DNA of 64,000 nt from Dactylorhiza incarnata (GCA_033032865.1 JAWHQI010000060.1:10372001-10436000), one strand, 5' to 3'; shown: positions 21,901 to 33,100, counted from the stretch's first letter. Notes: generated by a model not told the origin, from the letters alone. Translations and numbers: made by a program.

Positions 21901-23180
21901 CTCTTCCTATTCTTCTTTAGATGTTGCTTCTTGATGTGGGGCGATCGATCTCTAGGGGCGGAACTAGGATTTTTGCACCGCTCGGGCACAATAAATTTGA
22001 ACATACAAATCATTGTTAAAAATATCGCTTACATTTTTTTTGCTCTTTTCACAATATAAAATAAAAAACATACAAGATGAATATTGTATTCTTTAACTGA
22101 TTTCATTAAAAGATTATGTAAGTTATATGCACAAAACATCAAAAAAATTTGCAGATCAACAAGTTACTTTGCGTTGAGACATGTTCTGAATTACTCCACT
22201 TCTAAACGACTGAACCTAATAGCTCATCAATTTAGCACTTGACAAATAAATTGACTCCACTTCTCCATTGCTATGAAATCTGATGCTATGAGTCAATGAC
22301 AGGGTTATCTTGAGTGACAAGGTTATCTTGAGCAAATTGTAAGCTCACAAAAATTGAAATCTGATGCTTATCAATTTAGCACTAGACAAATCTGATGCTA
22401 TAAATTCAGAAGATAACCCAGAGCAAATCACAAGCTCACAATAAATTGATTCTAGTGCTATAAATTGACTTAGCAAATAAGCATTGCAATTGACATTTCA
22501 CAAACTCACAAGATAATCAACACATTTAAAAAAACACTCAAAATCTATGAAATCTGATACCAATACATTAAAAATAATAATTCAAAAGCTATAATATATA
22601 ACAGGTAATCACATACAGCTTTCTGCAGCTTTCTGCAGCTTGCCAAGTGCCGAGTGCCGACTGCAAAGAGACAGAACTCGGAAGCGGACTAGAGCCTGCA
22701 TTTGGAGAAAATGAGAGATCAATGACCATCTACTCATCTTGGCAGCTAGGGAGAAACGGGGGAAAACCAAAATCGAAAGAGGAAATCACTTGCCTAGGTA
22801 TTGAGAACTTGAGATCGGAGATTGAGAAGACTCGAATCCTATATCTGGAGTTTGGACTGGACTAGATGCCTCCTCGCCGTCACGTGCTTGCTCTACTGCT
22901 CGGACACCGCCGGCGCCGGAGACGGGAGAAAGGGGGCAAAAATGGGTGACCGCACGTCTCGTCGCTCGTCACCGTCTCTAGAAATCACTCTAGCCTCCAG
23001 AAATCGCTGCAGAAAGAGGGGCTTGCACGCACACCGCGCAGGAAACTCTGAGGAACGAAGCCTACCCTAGCCCTTATCGCGAAAATCACGCTCGGGCACT
23101 TGCCCGAGCGTGTCTTAGGGTAGGTCCGCCCGTGTCGATCTCCATCACTTTTCCTATTCTTCTTTAGATGTTGTTTCTTC
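21885..23180. repeat. Tandem duplication spanning the solo-LTR/flank junction, split by a hAT
   Basis: The last bases of the solo LTR plus about 40 bp of flank (CGATCTCCATCA, then CTTCCTATTCTTCTTTAG) occur at about 21,885-21,930 and again at 23,136-23,180. The second copy directly abuts hAT B. Because each copy spans the LTR end and its flank, the duplication followed the LTR insertion and preceded the hAT. Confidence 0.8.
21953..23134. mobile_element. Non-autonomous hAT (element B), deletion relative of element A
   Basis: The element is 1,182 bp with a perfect 8-bp duplication TCGATCTC (21945-21952 and 23135-23142). The left end TAGGGGCGGAACTAGG and right end CACGGGCGGACCTACC (read inward) match hAT A. 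The first 230 bp follow A closely (CTCGGGCACAATAAATTTGAACATA; CAAAAAAATTTGCAGATCAAC; TTGCGTTGAGACATGTTCTG). The last 50 bp share the CGGGCAC/GTGCCCG palindrome. The centre has no transposase; instead short phrases such as AAATCTGATGCTAT and ATCAATTTAGCACT recur (22,200-22,590). Confidence 0.9.
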
Positions 23181-23408
23181 TTCTTCCAAATCTTGTTTTA
23201 CAGTTCAGATATTTTACGATTTATATTTGTTTTTCTGTTATTTTGTCTTTTAGTTGGACAGCTGTAGGTAGTCTATTTGTGGTCTCTTTTCTGGGTCTGG
23301 ACTTTCCTTGTGGCTATATATGTGTACGTGTATTTGATCTAAATGACAGTGATAAGAAAAATCGACTCTCTCTTTTCTTCTTTTCATATTTCCTGCATTT
23401 TCTTGATA

Positions 23409-23420
23409 TGGTATCAGAGC
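23409..23420 (+). other. Copia primer-binding site
   Basis: TGGTATCAGAGC is the standard plant retrotransposon site complementary to the 3' end of initiator Met tRNA. It lies just after the 5' LTR and 17 bases before the gag start codon at 23,437. Confidence 0.9.
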
Positions 23421-23436
23421 AATAAACTTTTTCTGG

Positions 23437-24385
23437 ATGGCGCTTCCACCACATACCACCGCTGCTCCAACCATTGTCGTCTCCTTTACGTTCAACACCC
23501 TTGACGATTTTTCAAATCCATTCTATCTTCATCCGTCTGATAACCCTGGTTCAATTTTGGTTTCTCAACCTCTTAATGGTGACAACTACAGTTCTTGGTG
23601 TCGTGCCATGAAAATGGAGTTGATCGGCAAGAACAAGTTTGGGTTTGTCGATGGATCCATTTCGTCCCCGGATAAGACTAATTCATCCTTATACCTCTCC
23701 TGGCAGTGCAACAATAACATTGTTGCTTCTTGGATCTTGAATTCGATCTCCAAAGATATCACCGTGAGCGTGATTTATTCCTCATCTGTTGCAGTCATTT
23801 GGACAGAACTTCAAGAGCGCTTTCAGCAACATAATGGATCACGAATCATTCAACTGGAAAGAGATCTGATGAATCTCAGTCAAGGCAGCCGCCTCACTGT
23901 CAGCCAATACCTTACCAAATTGAAGGCTATCTGGGAAGAATTGTGTGAATATAAACTCATCCATTCTTGCACCTGCATGTGGAGGAGTCCGCCCATTACT
24001 TGATTATAATCAAATGGTATACGTTATGAGTTTTCTTATGGGGCTTTGGAATTCCTTTTCTCAAATTCGTGGGCAGATACTGCTTATGGATCCACTTCCC
24101 GCCATAAATAAGGTCTTCTCATTAATACTCCAGGAAGAAAAACAATGTGAAATCACTTTTGCCTCCTCTTCAGAACCTTCCCTTGTCTTCACAGTTCAAC
24201 ACAATTCTAAGCAAACTGCTGAGAATAAACAAAAGTTTATAAAAAAGGATCGTCCACTCTGTGCTCACTGTGGTGTACTGGGACATTACAAAGAAAAATG
24301 CTATAAACTATATGGATATCCCCTGGATACAGAAAGTTTCGATCATCTGCTCCTGCTACTCATGTCAATCAGGTTTCTGACGTAG
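23437..24385 (+). pseudogene. Copia gag with CCHC zinc knuckle, one frameshift
   Basis: Encodes the nucleocapsid/coat part of the copia element. The start codon at 23,437 opens MALPPHTTAAP. Then NPGSILVSQPLNGDNYSSW and MKNEL-like sequence mark the copia gag N-terminal domain, followed by the UBN2-type region (LQERFQQHNGSRIIQLERDL, LTVSQYLTKLKAIWEEL). A frame change near 23,975 leads into YVMSFLMGLWNSFSQIR and the zinc knuckle CAHCGVLGHYKEKC at about 24,260-24,300. The frame then ends, leaving about 120 bp of shifted sequence before the next coding block. Confidence 0.9.
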
Positions 24386-24523
24386 CTTCTCAAACATCTA
24401 AAGGTTCCATCATGGATTTTATAGCTCAGCAATATCAACAGCTTCTTTCCCTTTCTTCAAACTCAAATTTCAACTGCGACTCATTCTCAGCTCAATGCCC
24501 CGAATAACAATAATTCCTCTGGT

Positions 24524-27500
24524 TTGGTTTTTAATACCAGTTCCTTGTATTTTCCCGTTTCCTTTTCTTCTTGGATTCTCAATTCTGGAGTTAGCTCTCA
24601 TATTTCCTATGATATACATTGGTTTGCTTCTCATCAAATAGTTCATAATAGATTTATCACTCTACCTGATCAGTCTATTATTCCTGTTAAAGCCATTGGA
24701 TTGTTCGATTAACTGATGATTTGATTCTTCAGGATGTCTTCTTTGTTCCTACTTTTCACTTTAACCTGATATCAGTTAGTGTCGTATTGCAAAACACTAA
24801 CTATTCTATCTCCTTTTTTCCGATTGGTTCTTAATTCTGGAGATCCAACATTCCAAGATGATTGGCAAGGGTGACCTGATTGCTTGTTTATATGTGTTCA
24901 CTCCTCCTTCAACACCAACACCTTCAGTCATCATGCCTGCCAAGCATTCCGTCAATTCTGCTTTGGTCAATAATGTTTCTACTAATTGTAATGTCACTTT
25001 ATGGCATACTCATTTTGGTCATTTGTCAGATAAAATCTTCAAACTTCTAAGTAATAAAATTCCCTTTTTCCTTACCTGCTTCTTTTTCTTCTGCACAATG
25101 CACTGTATGCCCTTTGGCAAAATTTCGTCGCTTATCTTTATCTCTAACAATCATTTTTCTGCGACACCTTTTGATTTGTTGCACTGTGATGTTTGGGGTC
25201 CTTATCTACACCCCACTTATAGTGGTCATAGATTTTTTCTTACTCTTGTGGATGATTGTTCTAGGTATACCTTCTCAAAAATAAATTTGAGGTTTCTTCT
25301 GCTATTACATAGTTTTTTCACATGATTAAAACACAATTTGGTAAGGTCATCAAATGTTTGCGGTCTGATAATGCAAAGGAACTTGCCTTAACTGAATTTC
25401 TGTCACAACAAGGGACACTTCATCAATTTTCTTGTGTTGAAAGACCTGAACAAAATTCGATTGTAGAACGTAAACAACATATATTAAATGTTGCTCGAGC
25501 CCTATTCTTTCAATCCAGAGTTCTAATCTCCTTTTGGGGGTGACTGTGTTGGAACCTCCACTTATCTCATTAACAGAATACCGACCCCTCTTCTCAATGG
25601 TCAATCACCTTTTCAGGTTCTTTATAAATGTGAGCCCGATTACTCTACCATTAAAGTTTTTGGTTGTTTAGCCTTTGCAGCCACTCTCTGCGCTCATCGA
25701 ACCAAATTTCAGCCTCATGCGGTTCCAGCGGTGTTCGTTGGTTATCCTTTGGGATATTAATGGTACAAATTGTATAATCTCCAAACTAGAACCTTCTTCA
25801 TTTCTCGGGATGTCATTTTTCGTGAATCACAATTCCCGTTCCAGGCTATAGATTTCTCTCATCAATCTATAGATATTTTTCTTTATTTGGTTTTGCCTCT
25901 ACCCCAAGATGATGTGTCTTTATCTCCACCAACTCCACATATTCATACTGAATCTCTACATTCAGCTACATCCATGGCAACACCTCCTGTATCATCTACC
26001 ACTCACCTTGCAAATCACACATTTCTCGCAAATCACACAGAAATGTTAAACGACCTACTTTTCTCTAAAATTATGTTTGTTGTCTTTATCCCATTCAAAA
26101 TCACCTTAGCTAAGACAAACTTTCTTCTTCCTACAAAGATTTTGTTCTTCAAGTTTCTGCCACATTTGAGCCTCAATTTTATCACCAGGCGGTTAAAATT
26201 TCAGAGTGGCGTAGTGCTATGAATGGGGAGCTTCAAGCTATGGAATCCAATATAACTTGGTCTCTCGTTTCCTTACCTCCAAGCAAACGATGTGTGGGTA
26301 GTCGTTAGTTATTCCGTGTCAAATACAAGGCCGATGGTTCTGTCAATAGGTGTAAAACACGTTTGGTTGCTAAAGGATATAACCAATAGGCTGGAATTGA
26401 TTTTTCTGAAACTTTCTCTCCAGTTGCAAAGTTAACCTCTGTTCGAGTACTCCTTGCGGTTGCAGCAGCTAAGTAGCGGTGTTTAATTCAACTGAACATT
26501 AATAATGCGTTCTTAAATTGTGAACTTTCTGAAGACATCTGCATGACGTTACCACTAGGCCATCTAAAACAAGGGGAGAATTTAGTTTGCAAGCTTCACA
26601 AATCAGTTTATGGATTACGCCAAGCATCACGTCAATGGCTCAACAAGTTTTCTTCCACCTCACTTACCAATGGTTTCACTCAATCAAAAAACGATTACTC
26701 CATATTTACCCTTAGTTCGGGCCGCTCACTTGTTGTGCTTTTAGTTTATGTCGATGACATAATTATTACTGGCCCTGATCAGAAAGCCCTCCATCAAGTA
26801 CAATCTCTACTGCAAAAAATGTTCAAATTAAAGGTCTTGGGTGATTTGAAATATTTTTTTGGATTGAAAATTACTAAGACCACTACTGGCACTTCCTTTT
26901 CTCAACGGAAATACACCCTTAGCCTATTAGAGGACACGTGTTTTCTTAATTCTAAACCCCTCCCTCTACCCCTGGATCCGACGGTGAACTTTTACCTGAT
27001 GCCTCACTTTATCGAAGATTGATCGGCAGACTTATGTACCTAACTATATCTCGTCCAGATATCTGTTATGTCGTAAATAATCGCAGCCAATTCATGGCAG
27101 CTCCCCGCTCTTCTCATCTACATGTTGTTCATCATCTTTTACAATATCTAAAGAAAACCCCTGGGCAAAGTTTATTTTTTCCAATCAATGCTCCACTTCG
27201 ACTCACGGCTTTTGCCGATGCAGATTGGGGCAGCTGCTTAGACACACGATGATCTATCAGTGGATTTTGTGTTTTTCTTGGTGATTCTCTCATTTCTTGG
27301 AAATCTAAGAAACAATCTACAATTTCCAAATCTTCAATTGAAGTCGGGTATAGAATCCTGACATCTGTTGCAAGTGAAATAATTTGGCTGCAACGACTGC
27401 TTTGATATTTTGAAGTCACAGTTTCTTCAACTATACTGTTTTGTGATAATCAGTCGGCCATTCATTTATCTTCAAATCCATCTTTTCATGAAAGATCTTA

Positions 27501-27970
27501 ACACATCGACATAGATTGTCATTTTATTCGGGAGCTTATCAACTCTGGAACGCTGAAGCTCCACATAGTGGAAACCTACCTGGGTTCAAATCTCACCATT
27601 GACAATTTTTGTGAGATTAAAAAACTAGTCATATGACCCTCCTTTTTTCAATAAATTTAGGGGTAAAATCATAATTTCATGTTGTAGGGAGAACCCTGCA
27701 CCTTTATAGTTTTAGGTCACCCCCTAGTAGGTTTAGGAGACCTATGAAAAAGTGGAGAGAGAGAGAGAGAGAGAGCGATTTGATCCGACGGCTGATGAAA
27801 TATCATGCCAGATTCGACGGCCGTAATCATTTCAACAACTTTAAAATTCATGAGTTTGAAGCTCATTCATGTTAGAACTCATCATCAACTTGTCGGTCTT
27901 TTTACCAAATCACTCCCAGCCACTCAATTTCAATTTCTATTATCCAAGATGGGTATTTTAAATATTTATC
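24524..27970 (+). pseudogene. Copia pol remnants: protease, integrase, RT, RNase H
   Basis: Protease-like WILNSGVSSHIS (expected D-S-G here reads N-S-G) is at about 24,570-24,600. The GAG-pre-integrase HTHFGHLSDK is near 25,010. The integrase core runs from 25,170 (LLHCDVWGPY, TLVDDCSRYTF) to LRSDNAKEL and the catalytic-Glu segment RPEQNSIVERKQ near 25,440. RT starts near 26,320 (YKADGSVNRCKTRLVAKGY, FSETFSPVAKLTSVR), continues with VYGLRQASRQW, and has the catalytic YVDD at about 26,746-26,757. RNase H follows from 27,019 (PDICY, FADADWGSC, CDNQSAIHL). The chain is cut by stops (after KGYNQ, AAAK, TR and RLL) and shifts. It is interrupted near 27,570-27,860 by foreign sequence before resuming at RTHHQLVGLFTKSLP. 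Confidence 0.9.
27565..27866. other. Insertion of about 280-300 bp inside copia RNase H
   Basis: The coding words before and after (KLHIV and RTHHQL) are adjacent in intact elements, so this is an insertion. It contains GGTTCAAATCTCACC at about 27,586, which resembles a Pol III B box. It also has a T-rich stretch and a GA dinucleotide run (27,755-27,776). GAAGCTC-like sequence on both sides (CTGAAGCTCCACATAGT; TTGAAGCTCATTCATGTT) may be duplicated target. A SINE relic is possible but unproven. Confidence 0.45.
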
Positions 27971-28019
27971 TCCATGTCGAGGGGGGATCGAGTTTTACAG
28001 TTCAAATTAAAAAAAAAAT

Positions 28020-28409
28020 GTAAATGCTTATTACTTTGTTTCACATTATTCATTTTTTTTAATTGACCTAGAACACAAAACAACATTACGACTCAATATA
28101 ATAATTACTATAAAATAAAAATTTCTTAACACATTTGATCAAAGACATAAGTTTTAACACATTTAGTATTTTACTTATATTGTTATATTATCTATATAAT
28201 TTACTTACTTATATTTGCAATAATATTATATTATAGATAATAGTTGTATATAAAATATGTAATTAAGATGAAATGACAAAAATAAAATTAGAAATAAAAG
28301 AACAATCTAAATTAATGAATGTATTTAATATATAGTTTCATAGATTCACTCAAGGCACCGAGGGTAATTTTCCGTTAGTTTGTCATGTAAACGGTTCAGT
28401 TCATTTTTT

Positions 28410-28443
<34 letters not shown>

Positions 28444-29149
28444 CAAAACGAAACAGAACCGAATCCGCACTGTTCGATTCGATTTTTAAACCTTTGTTCG
28501 ATTTTTTTGATATACTTAGACTTAGTAGTTCTTATTCTCATCAATATTATTGTTTTTTGAAATTTCAATTTCAACAATAATATCAGTATAGGAATTCTTT
28601 TAGTTTTCTTTTACACTTAGATCAACTTTTCGTCTTTCTTGTTGGATGCTTCCGGGCGTCATCCTTATAAATGATTCATGAGCTTCTCCATGTCGACTCT
28701 AGGGCTTCACTATGCGATGCCGATGCACCTCCCTTCTCCTTAGAAAGTAGGCTTTGTTGGTGACTTTGAGTTTTCTCGCTTCATTTTACCCCCTTGCCTA
28801 TGCCGGAACACCCCTTCCTCCTATATTTATGTATTACGCCTTCTCATTTTACCGGCTCACATTTATAAATAGAATGTCATTTTGCACTTTCTAAAACAAT
28901 AATGATCACGAAGGAAGTTTAAGTATCCTTGCATTTCGTATTTTGACAATGAGTACGACTTCCCATTACTTGGACGGCCAGGATTATTCATGAAACACAG
29001 CTTCATCAACCAGACCGCCTTCACAACAAAAGATTGCCTTTTGATTTGTTCTTGCTTTTTACACTATTTCATTTAGTCCATTTCATTTACATATCCAAAA
29101 TAAATAAATTCATATCTCATCTCATAATATTTTTTAATTTCGATTTATA
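28020..29149. other. AT-rich sequence with a 30-base C run; no gene
   Basis: The C homopolymer occupies 28411-28440 and is followed by AACCGAAT/TTCGATTCG-rich sequence that may be a small repeat. Reading frames are short. The segment from 28,640 to 29,040 is not repetitive within the window and has no recognisable domain. Confidence 0.5.
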
Positions 29150-29330
29150 TTTTTTTACGATTGTTTTGAGTACTCATACATATAAGTTAAGGGCGCAACC
29201 CGCCTTAATATGGGCGCAGCCCACAGCGACGCATCAATTTAACTATTTCGCCTGAATGTGGGCGAAGCCCGCAGCGATGCATCAATCTGGAGCGAGCAAA
29301 GCCCACCGATCAGAGATCGGGTACTGTCGC
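29150..29330. repeat. Partial copy of the fold-back family at 32,645
   Basis: TTTTGAGTACTCATACATATAAGTT followed by GGGCGCAACCCGC and then GGGCGCAGCCCACAGCGACGCATC matches the left end of the fold-back element at 32,645 (TTTTGAGTACTCATATGTATATG then GGGCGAAGCCCACCG). The GGGCG/GCCC phrase is repeated three times. The long arms of the other copy are absent here. Confidence 0.6.
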
Positions 29331-29920
29331 ACGAGAAACATGGGACCCTCGTGCACTGTCACTCGTGTGTGTGTGTGTATCATCTCGATGCCCCCTCGTA
29401 TATATGGTGCCTTGGACATATTTTTATCCACAAAATTACATTTATTTGATTAAGTTATATCTTTTTACAAAATACTTTATGAAATATAAATTATGTTATT
29501 TTTACAATCATTTCAAATGCTCATGGCACGTCGTACGTATAAGAAAATTTCCCCTCATTTATAGGATCTTTGACCTCAAATATATAGACAATTTTTACTG
29601 CGGTGATATGAGAAAGGGCAGTTAGTTTCATCTGTCCTATTTTGATACAATGTTAGAACCTAAACATCCAACCAAAAATCAATTAGTCACAATGGAGAGA
29701 AATATGATATATATTGCATATATTTTCAACAAGTGTAAGCTCTTTGGTCTCTAACACCTGGAATTCTTTTTTTTCTTTCTAAATTTGATGACATAAAATT
29801 GGGCAGTTGGACTCTGATATCATATCAGAATTTATGCATTCAACATAAAACCAAATAATCATAATAGGTGGAGAGGCTGCAAAATTTATATTAAATGCAT
29901 AAAGGCTGCAATGAGTTTTT
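29331..29920. other. AT-rich spacer with short GT microsatellite
   Basis: A GT run at about 29,363-29,378 is followed by AT-rich sequence with only short frames. Nothing recognisable. Confidence 0.5.
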
Positions 29921-30113
29921 CGAGGGTCTGCCTGTTTCGGCATTTTTGCTCCATCTTCATTGGGGCGAAAACAACACTGCTAAAAAAACATGTTTGGCAC
30001 CGTCATTTTTGGCCTTTTTGAGATCGCAAACACCTCCTTCCATTTTCCACCGCTCCATTGTCAATGCTCTCATTCCAACCGCTCCAACTCTCACCGCAAA
30101 AAACAAACAGACC
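29921..30113. repeat. Possible MITE with GGGTCTG ends
   Basis: AGGGTCTGCCTGTTTCGGC on the left and AGGGTCTGTTTGTTTTTTG read inward from the right form imperfect inverted ends around about 150 bp of CT-rich sequence. The target duplication is not evident. It directly abuts the MITE at 30,117. Confidence 0.45.
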
Positions 30114-30116
30114 CTT

Positions 30117-30338
30117 AGGCTTCGTTTGGCGCGGCTTATTTGCTTCGGTGAGTTTGATCAAAAACATCGTTATCATAGAATGTGTGTTTGGCAAGACAAA
30201 GGTTACGACCGCTATAAAGAAAATAAACTAGTTTTGAGCATAAAATGCATGAATTTTTTTAGGTGAGGTCGGGCGTTCACGAACGACGGTTCATGACCAC
30301 TGCGTTCGCAACCGCCACCACCGCGCCAAACGAAGCCT
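30117..30338. mobile_element. MITE, 222 bp, near-perfect copy
   Basis: The ends are AGGCTTCGTTTGGCGCGG and its exact reverse complement (18 bp perfect). The inside matches 19,248-19,470 closely, with many shared blocks. If the terminal A is excluded, TA flanks both ends, so a 2-bp duplication is possible. The TIR GGCTTCGTTTGGCGCGG is compatible with PIF/Harbinger- or hAT-type MITEs; I cannot decide which. Confidence 0.85.
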
Positions 30339-31265
30339 AGAATCTCAAAAAACTAGTTGCATGCTCTTCTTTTTTGGAAGGAAAAACTATCAAAAATGTT
30401 CCATAATGTGAATGTCCCACAAACCAAGAGTAGCAAGTACAACTTGCCCCCCAAACACTCTTCAATGTACTAATATGCTCCAGCAACACATACCAACATC
30501 ATGAATCTTAAGAATGTATGTTGCCACTATTATAATCTGCACAAACTTTTTTTTACATATCAGCTCTACTATTTGTTTAAATAAATCATTACTAGAACTA
30601 AAAAAATGATAAATTTACCAGCTTCTTGGCCATTGCGAAGTTTCAGCGTACATGCGATCACAGAAGGATCGCTTCTGCGCCAGAGCGAACTTTCAGCTTG
30701 ATGCAGACTGGAGGGAATTATCCCTGGAAGGTTGTTGAAGGAATTTCTTGCTGATTCGACTTCGGAAGATGAAAGAGTCGAAGAGTAAGCAGTTCTAATT
30801 TGATTGACCTGAGCGACTTGCCTGGTAATAAAGCTTAGTAAGTACTCTTTGATGTCGGCTAACTAGCTTCAGACATCTAAAATCGTTTAGCTTCAAAATT
30901 AGGTTTTTCTGCGGCGGTGATCGCAACCTCATTGTGGCAACCGGAATTTTATGGAGGCGGCATTTTTTGCCTAAGCGGATCGGAGCAAAAAACGACACAC
31001 AAGAATGCCGATGAAAAACAATGTCAGGTTCATGTTGATTTGGGCTTGAAATGCAGGATGCTAGATTGCGGAAATATATCGGAAATATTTTACAATGTCA
31101 GATTATATATATATATACACTCATTTTTATATAAATATTAAAGTGAGCAGCTTGCATGCATTTGTATGATCGTTCGAAAATGGATGACATCTATCCAATA
31201 GTTCTATGGGATGAAGATCTTCAAAAAGTCCCCACACTTCTCGTCTTCTGTGAGGCCCGTCGAGA
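30339..31265. other. No recognised feature
   Basis: Moderately AT-rich unique-looking sequence. The part from 30,640 to 31,060 is more balanced in composition (GATCGC, TTCGACTC, CGGCGGTGATCGC), and could be a host exon or regulatory remnant, but its frames match nothing I know. Confidence 0.4.
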
Positions 31266-31735
31266 CCAAAGCCAACAACAACACTCAAGCATTTATCCCA
31301 CCATAGTGGGGTAGACTATATGGATCCTTTATCGCCATTGCGCCCTATCATTAGTCATAATCTCACTAATGTCTAAGTACTTCATGTCATTCTTAAGTCT
31401 TTTTTGGTCTACCCCTCCCCTGTTTAAGATGTCTAGTGGCTAAACTCTCACAACGTCTAACATGTGCCTCTAATGGTCCCCTTTGTACGTGTCTGAACCA
31501 TCTTAATAGAGCTTCTCGCATCTTCTCTACAATTGGTGTCACTCGCGTCTTATCCCTGATACATTCATTTCTAATTTTATCCAGTCTCGTGTGTCCACAC
31601 ACCCACCTAAGCATTCTCATCTACGCAACTCCCATTTTTTGCTCATGTACACAATTAACTGCCCAACACTCCGAACCGTAGAGCATCGTTGGTCTAACTG
31701 ACGAACGGTAAAACTTGCCTTTAACTCTAAAGCGA
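31266..31735 (-). pseudogene. 5'-truncated RTE LINE, 3' end of RT
   Basis: On the minus strand the translation includes MRMLRWVCGHTRLDK, NECIRDKTRV and KMREALLRWFRHVQRGPL, the C-terminal end of plant RTE reverse transcriptases. The 3' untranslated part (reverse complement of TGGGGTAGACTATATGGATCC) matches the longer RTE at 52.9 kb. It ends in a TTG-type tail (plus strand CAACAACAAC at about 31,270). The copy starts abruptly at about 31,735, the 5' truncation usual for LINEs. Confidence 0.9.
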
Positions 31736-31934
31736 TTAAAAAAATTAAATTAAAGTGCTCCCTAATATCGGGCGCAAGATCTCGCTCGATAAATCGTGCA
31801 ATATTATTACAAAACGTGATTTGTCCAAGATGTCGATATTCCTCCCAAAACTATATTCAGCTGTGTCGGTCGATATGTATAACAGTACTTTATAATATGA
31901 ACTTTAGGTGAATATATATATATATATACATACG

Positions 31935-32267
31935 AATAATTATCAAAACATCCCCTGGAAGATAGCATAATTATAGATTGCACCCCTCATATTATTGAAA
32001 TTACAAAAACCTCCCCTGAATGTATAAAACATAACATTTACCTCCCCTGAAGTTCATATTTCATAACATTCATGCAGAAAATACCCCCCACCTGAAAATG
32101 TACTCCGAAGAGGATATTTTTGTGCATGAATGTTATGAAATGTGAACTTCAGTGGAGGTAAATATTACGTTTTGTAACATTGGGGGGAGATTTTTGTAAT
32201 TTCAATAATAAGAGGGGTGCAATCTGTAGTTTTGCAAACTTAGAGGGGAGTTGCCGGTAAATGCCCC
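31935..32267. repeat. Fold-back (long inverted repeat) MITE-like element
   Basis: Two arms of about 140 bp are near-perfect reverse complements: CATCCCCTGG ... GATTGCACCCCTC ... TGAAATTACAAAAACCTCCCC on the left and the mirrored GGGGGGAGATTTTTGTAATTTCA ... GAGGGGTGCAATC on the right. The centre is around 32,090-32,115. Flanking AT repeats (31,912-31,930 and 32,268-32,312) hide any target duplication. A truncated relative lies at 62,290-62,497. Confidence 0.85.
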
Positions 32268-32312
32268 AATAAATATATATATATATATAATATAAATATA
32301 TATATATATATC
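32268..32312. repeat. AT microsatellite
   Basis: Two runs of TA/AT dinucleotides separated by a short AATATAAA interruption, adjoining the fold-back element. After it, 32,313-32,640 is AT-rich and featureless. Confidence 0.8.
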
Positions 32313-32644
32313 TTTAACTACTATATAGAAAATTGTCAAAAACCTTTGATGCAACATTCAAAATTGTCATCCTTTTACTTCAATTACTTAACATATATTA
32401 TAAAAAAATTTAAAATTCATAAAATATAATGACTATTTGTGTAATTACATCATATCCCTATAATAAAAATAACGATGAAAATTCATAAAATCCAAAAGTT
32501 TTTAGTAGACCTCCTAGATCTATGTAGGACCGTAGGTTATCATTAAACCTACAAAAACTAATTTCGAAATATAATGGCTTACTTTAAAATGATTTTTTGT
32601 TAAAATATAAATGTTTTTGAAAAAAACTAATTATAAAATATTGA

Positions 32645-33100
32645 TGTATATTTTTTTACGGTCATTTTGAGTACTCATATGTATATGTTGCGGGCGAAGC
32701 CCACCGTCGTCGGCTGGGTACTGTCGAATGCGGGCAAGCCTTACGTGCGGGCGTACGGACAGGCGTTTTTGGGGGTCAAGATGAGTCCAAATCGAAAAGT
32801 GGTCAACACAAAAGTTGTAGATCTCGCCGAGCCGAACAACTTTCATGTTGACCACCTTTTGATTTGGAGCTGTTTTGACCCTCAATTTGGGACTCGAAAT
32901 TCAGATTTTCGAGCGTGTACTGTGTAGCAGTCTCGCCGCCCCAGATTTGCGAGCCCCAAATCGAGTGTCAAAACAGCTCCAAGTCAAAAAGTGATCAACA
33001 TGAAAGTTGTTCGGCTCGGCGAGATCTACAACTTTCATGTTGACCACTTTTCGATTCGAAGCCTCCTTGCCCCTTGCCCGCATGCCCGCATATACATATA
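32645..33100. repeat. Fold-back element with nested hairpins
   Basis: Outer ends TATATGTATATGTTGCGGGC and (read inward from the right) TATATGTATATGCGGGC are inverted. Inside, arms at about 32,787-32,897 and 32,950-33,059 are reverse complements. Each arm is itself a hairpin: GTGGTCAACA...AAAGTTGT pairs with ACAACTTTCATGTTGACCAC around the loop AGATCTCGCCGAGCCGA (left arm 32,797-32,865; right arm 32,986-33,052). The transcript could fold either as one long or two short hairpins. No coding capacity. Confidence 0.85.

Larger units (their letters stand above)
23194..28000 (+). mobile_element. Degenerate Ty1/copia retrotransposon
   Basis: The order is that of copia: short 5' LTR (about 23,194-23,397), primer-binding site at 23,409, gag, integrase, RT, RNase H, and a polypurine tract (CGAGGGGGG, about 27,979-27,986). 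The first bases of a 3' LTR follow (GTTTTACAGTTCA, matching the 5' LTR start). Beyond about 28,003 the 3' LTR is lost or too diverged. No target duplication was found. The gag start resembles the Ale/Retrofit side of copia. The coding region carries many stops and shifts. Confidence 0.88.

Noticed and set aside
23945..24385. Separate small zinc-knuckle gene
   Set aside because: The CCHC knuckle follows a copia gag in the correct order after a single frame change, so it is part of that pseudogene.
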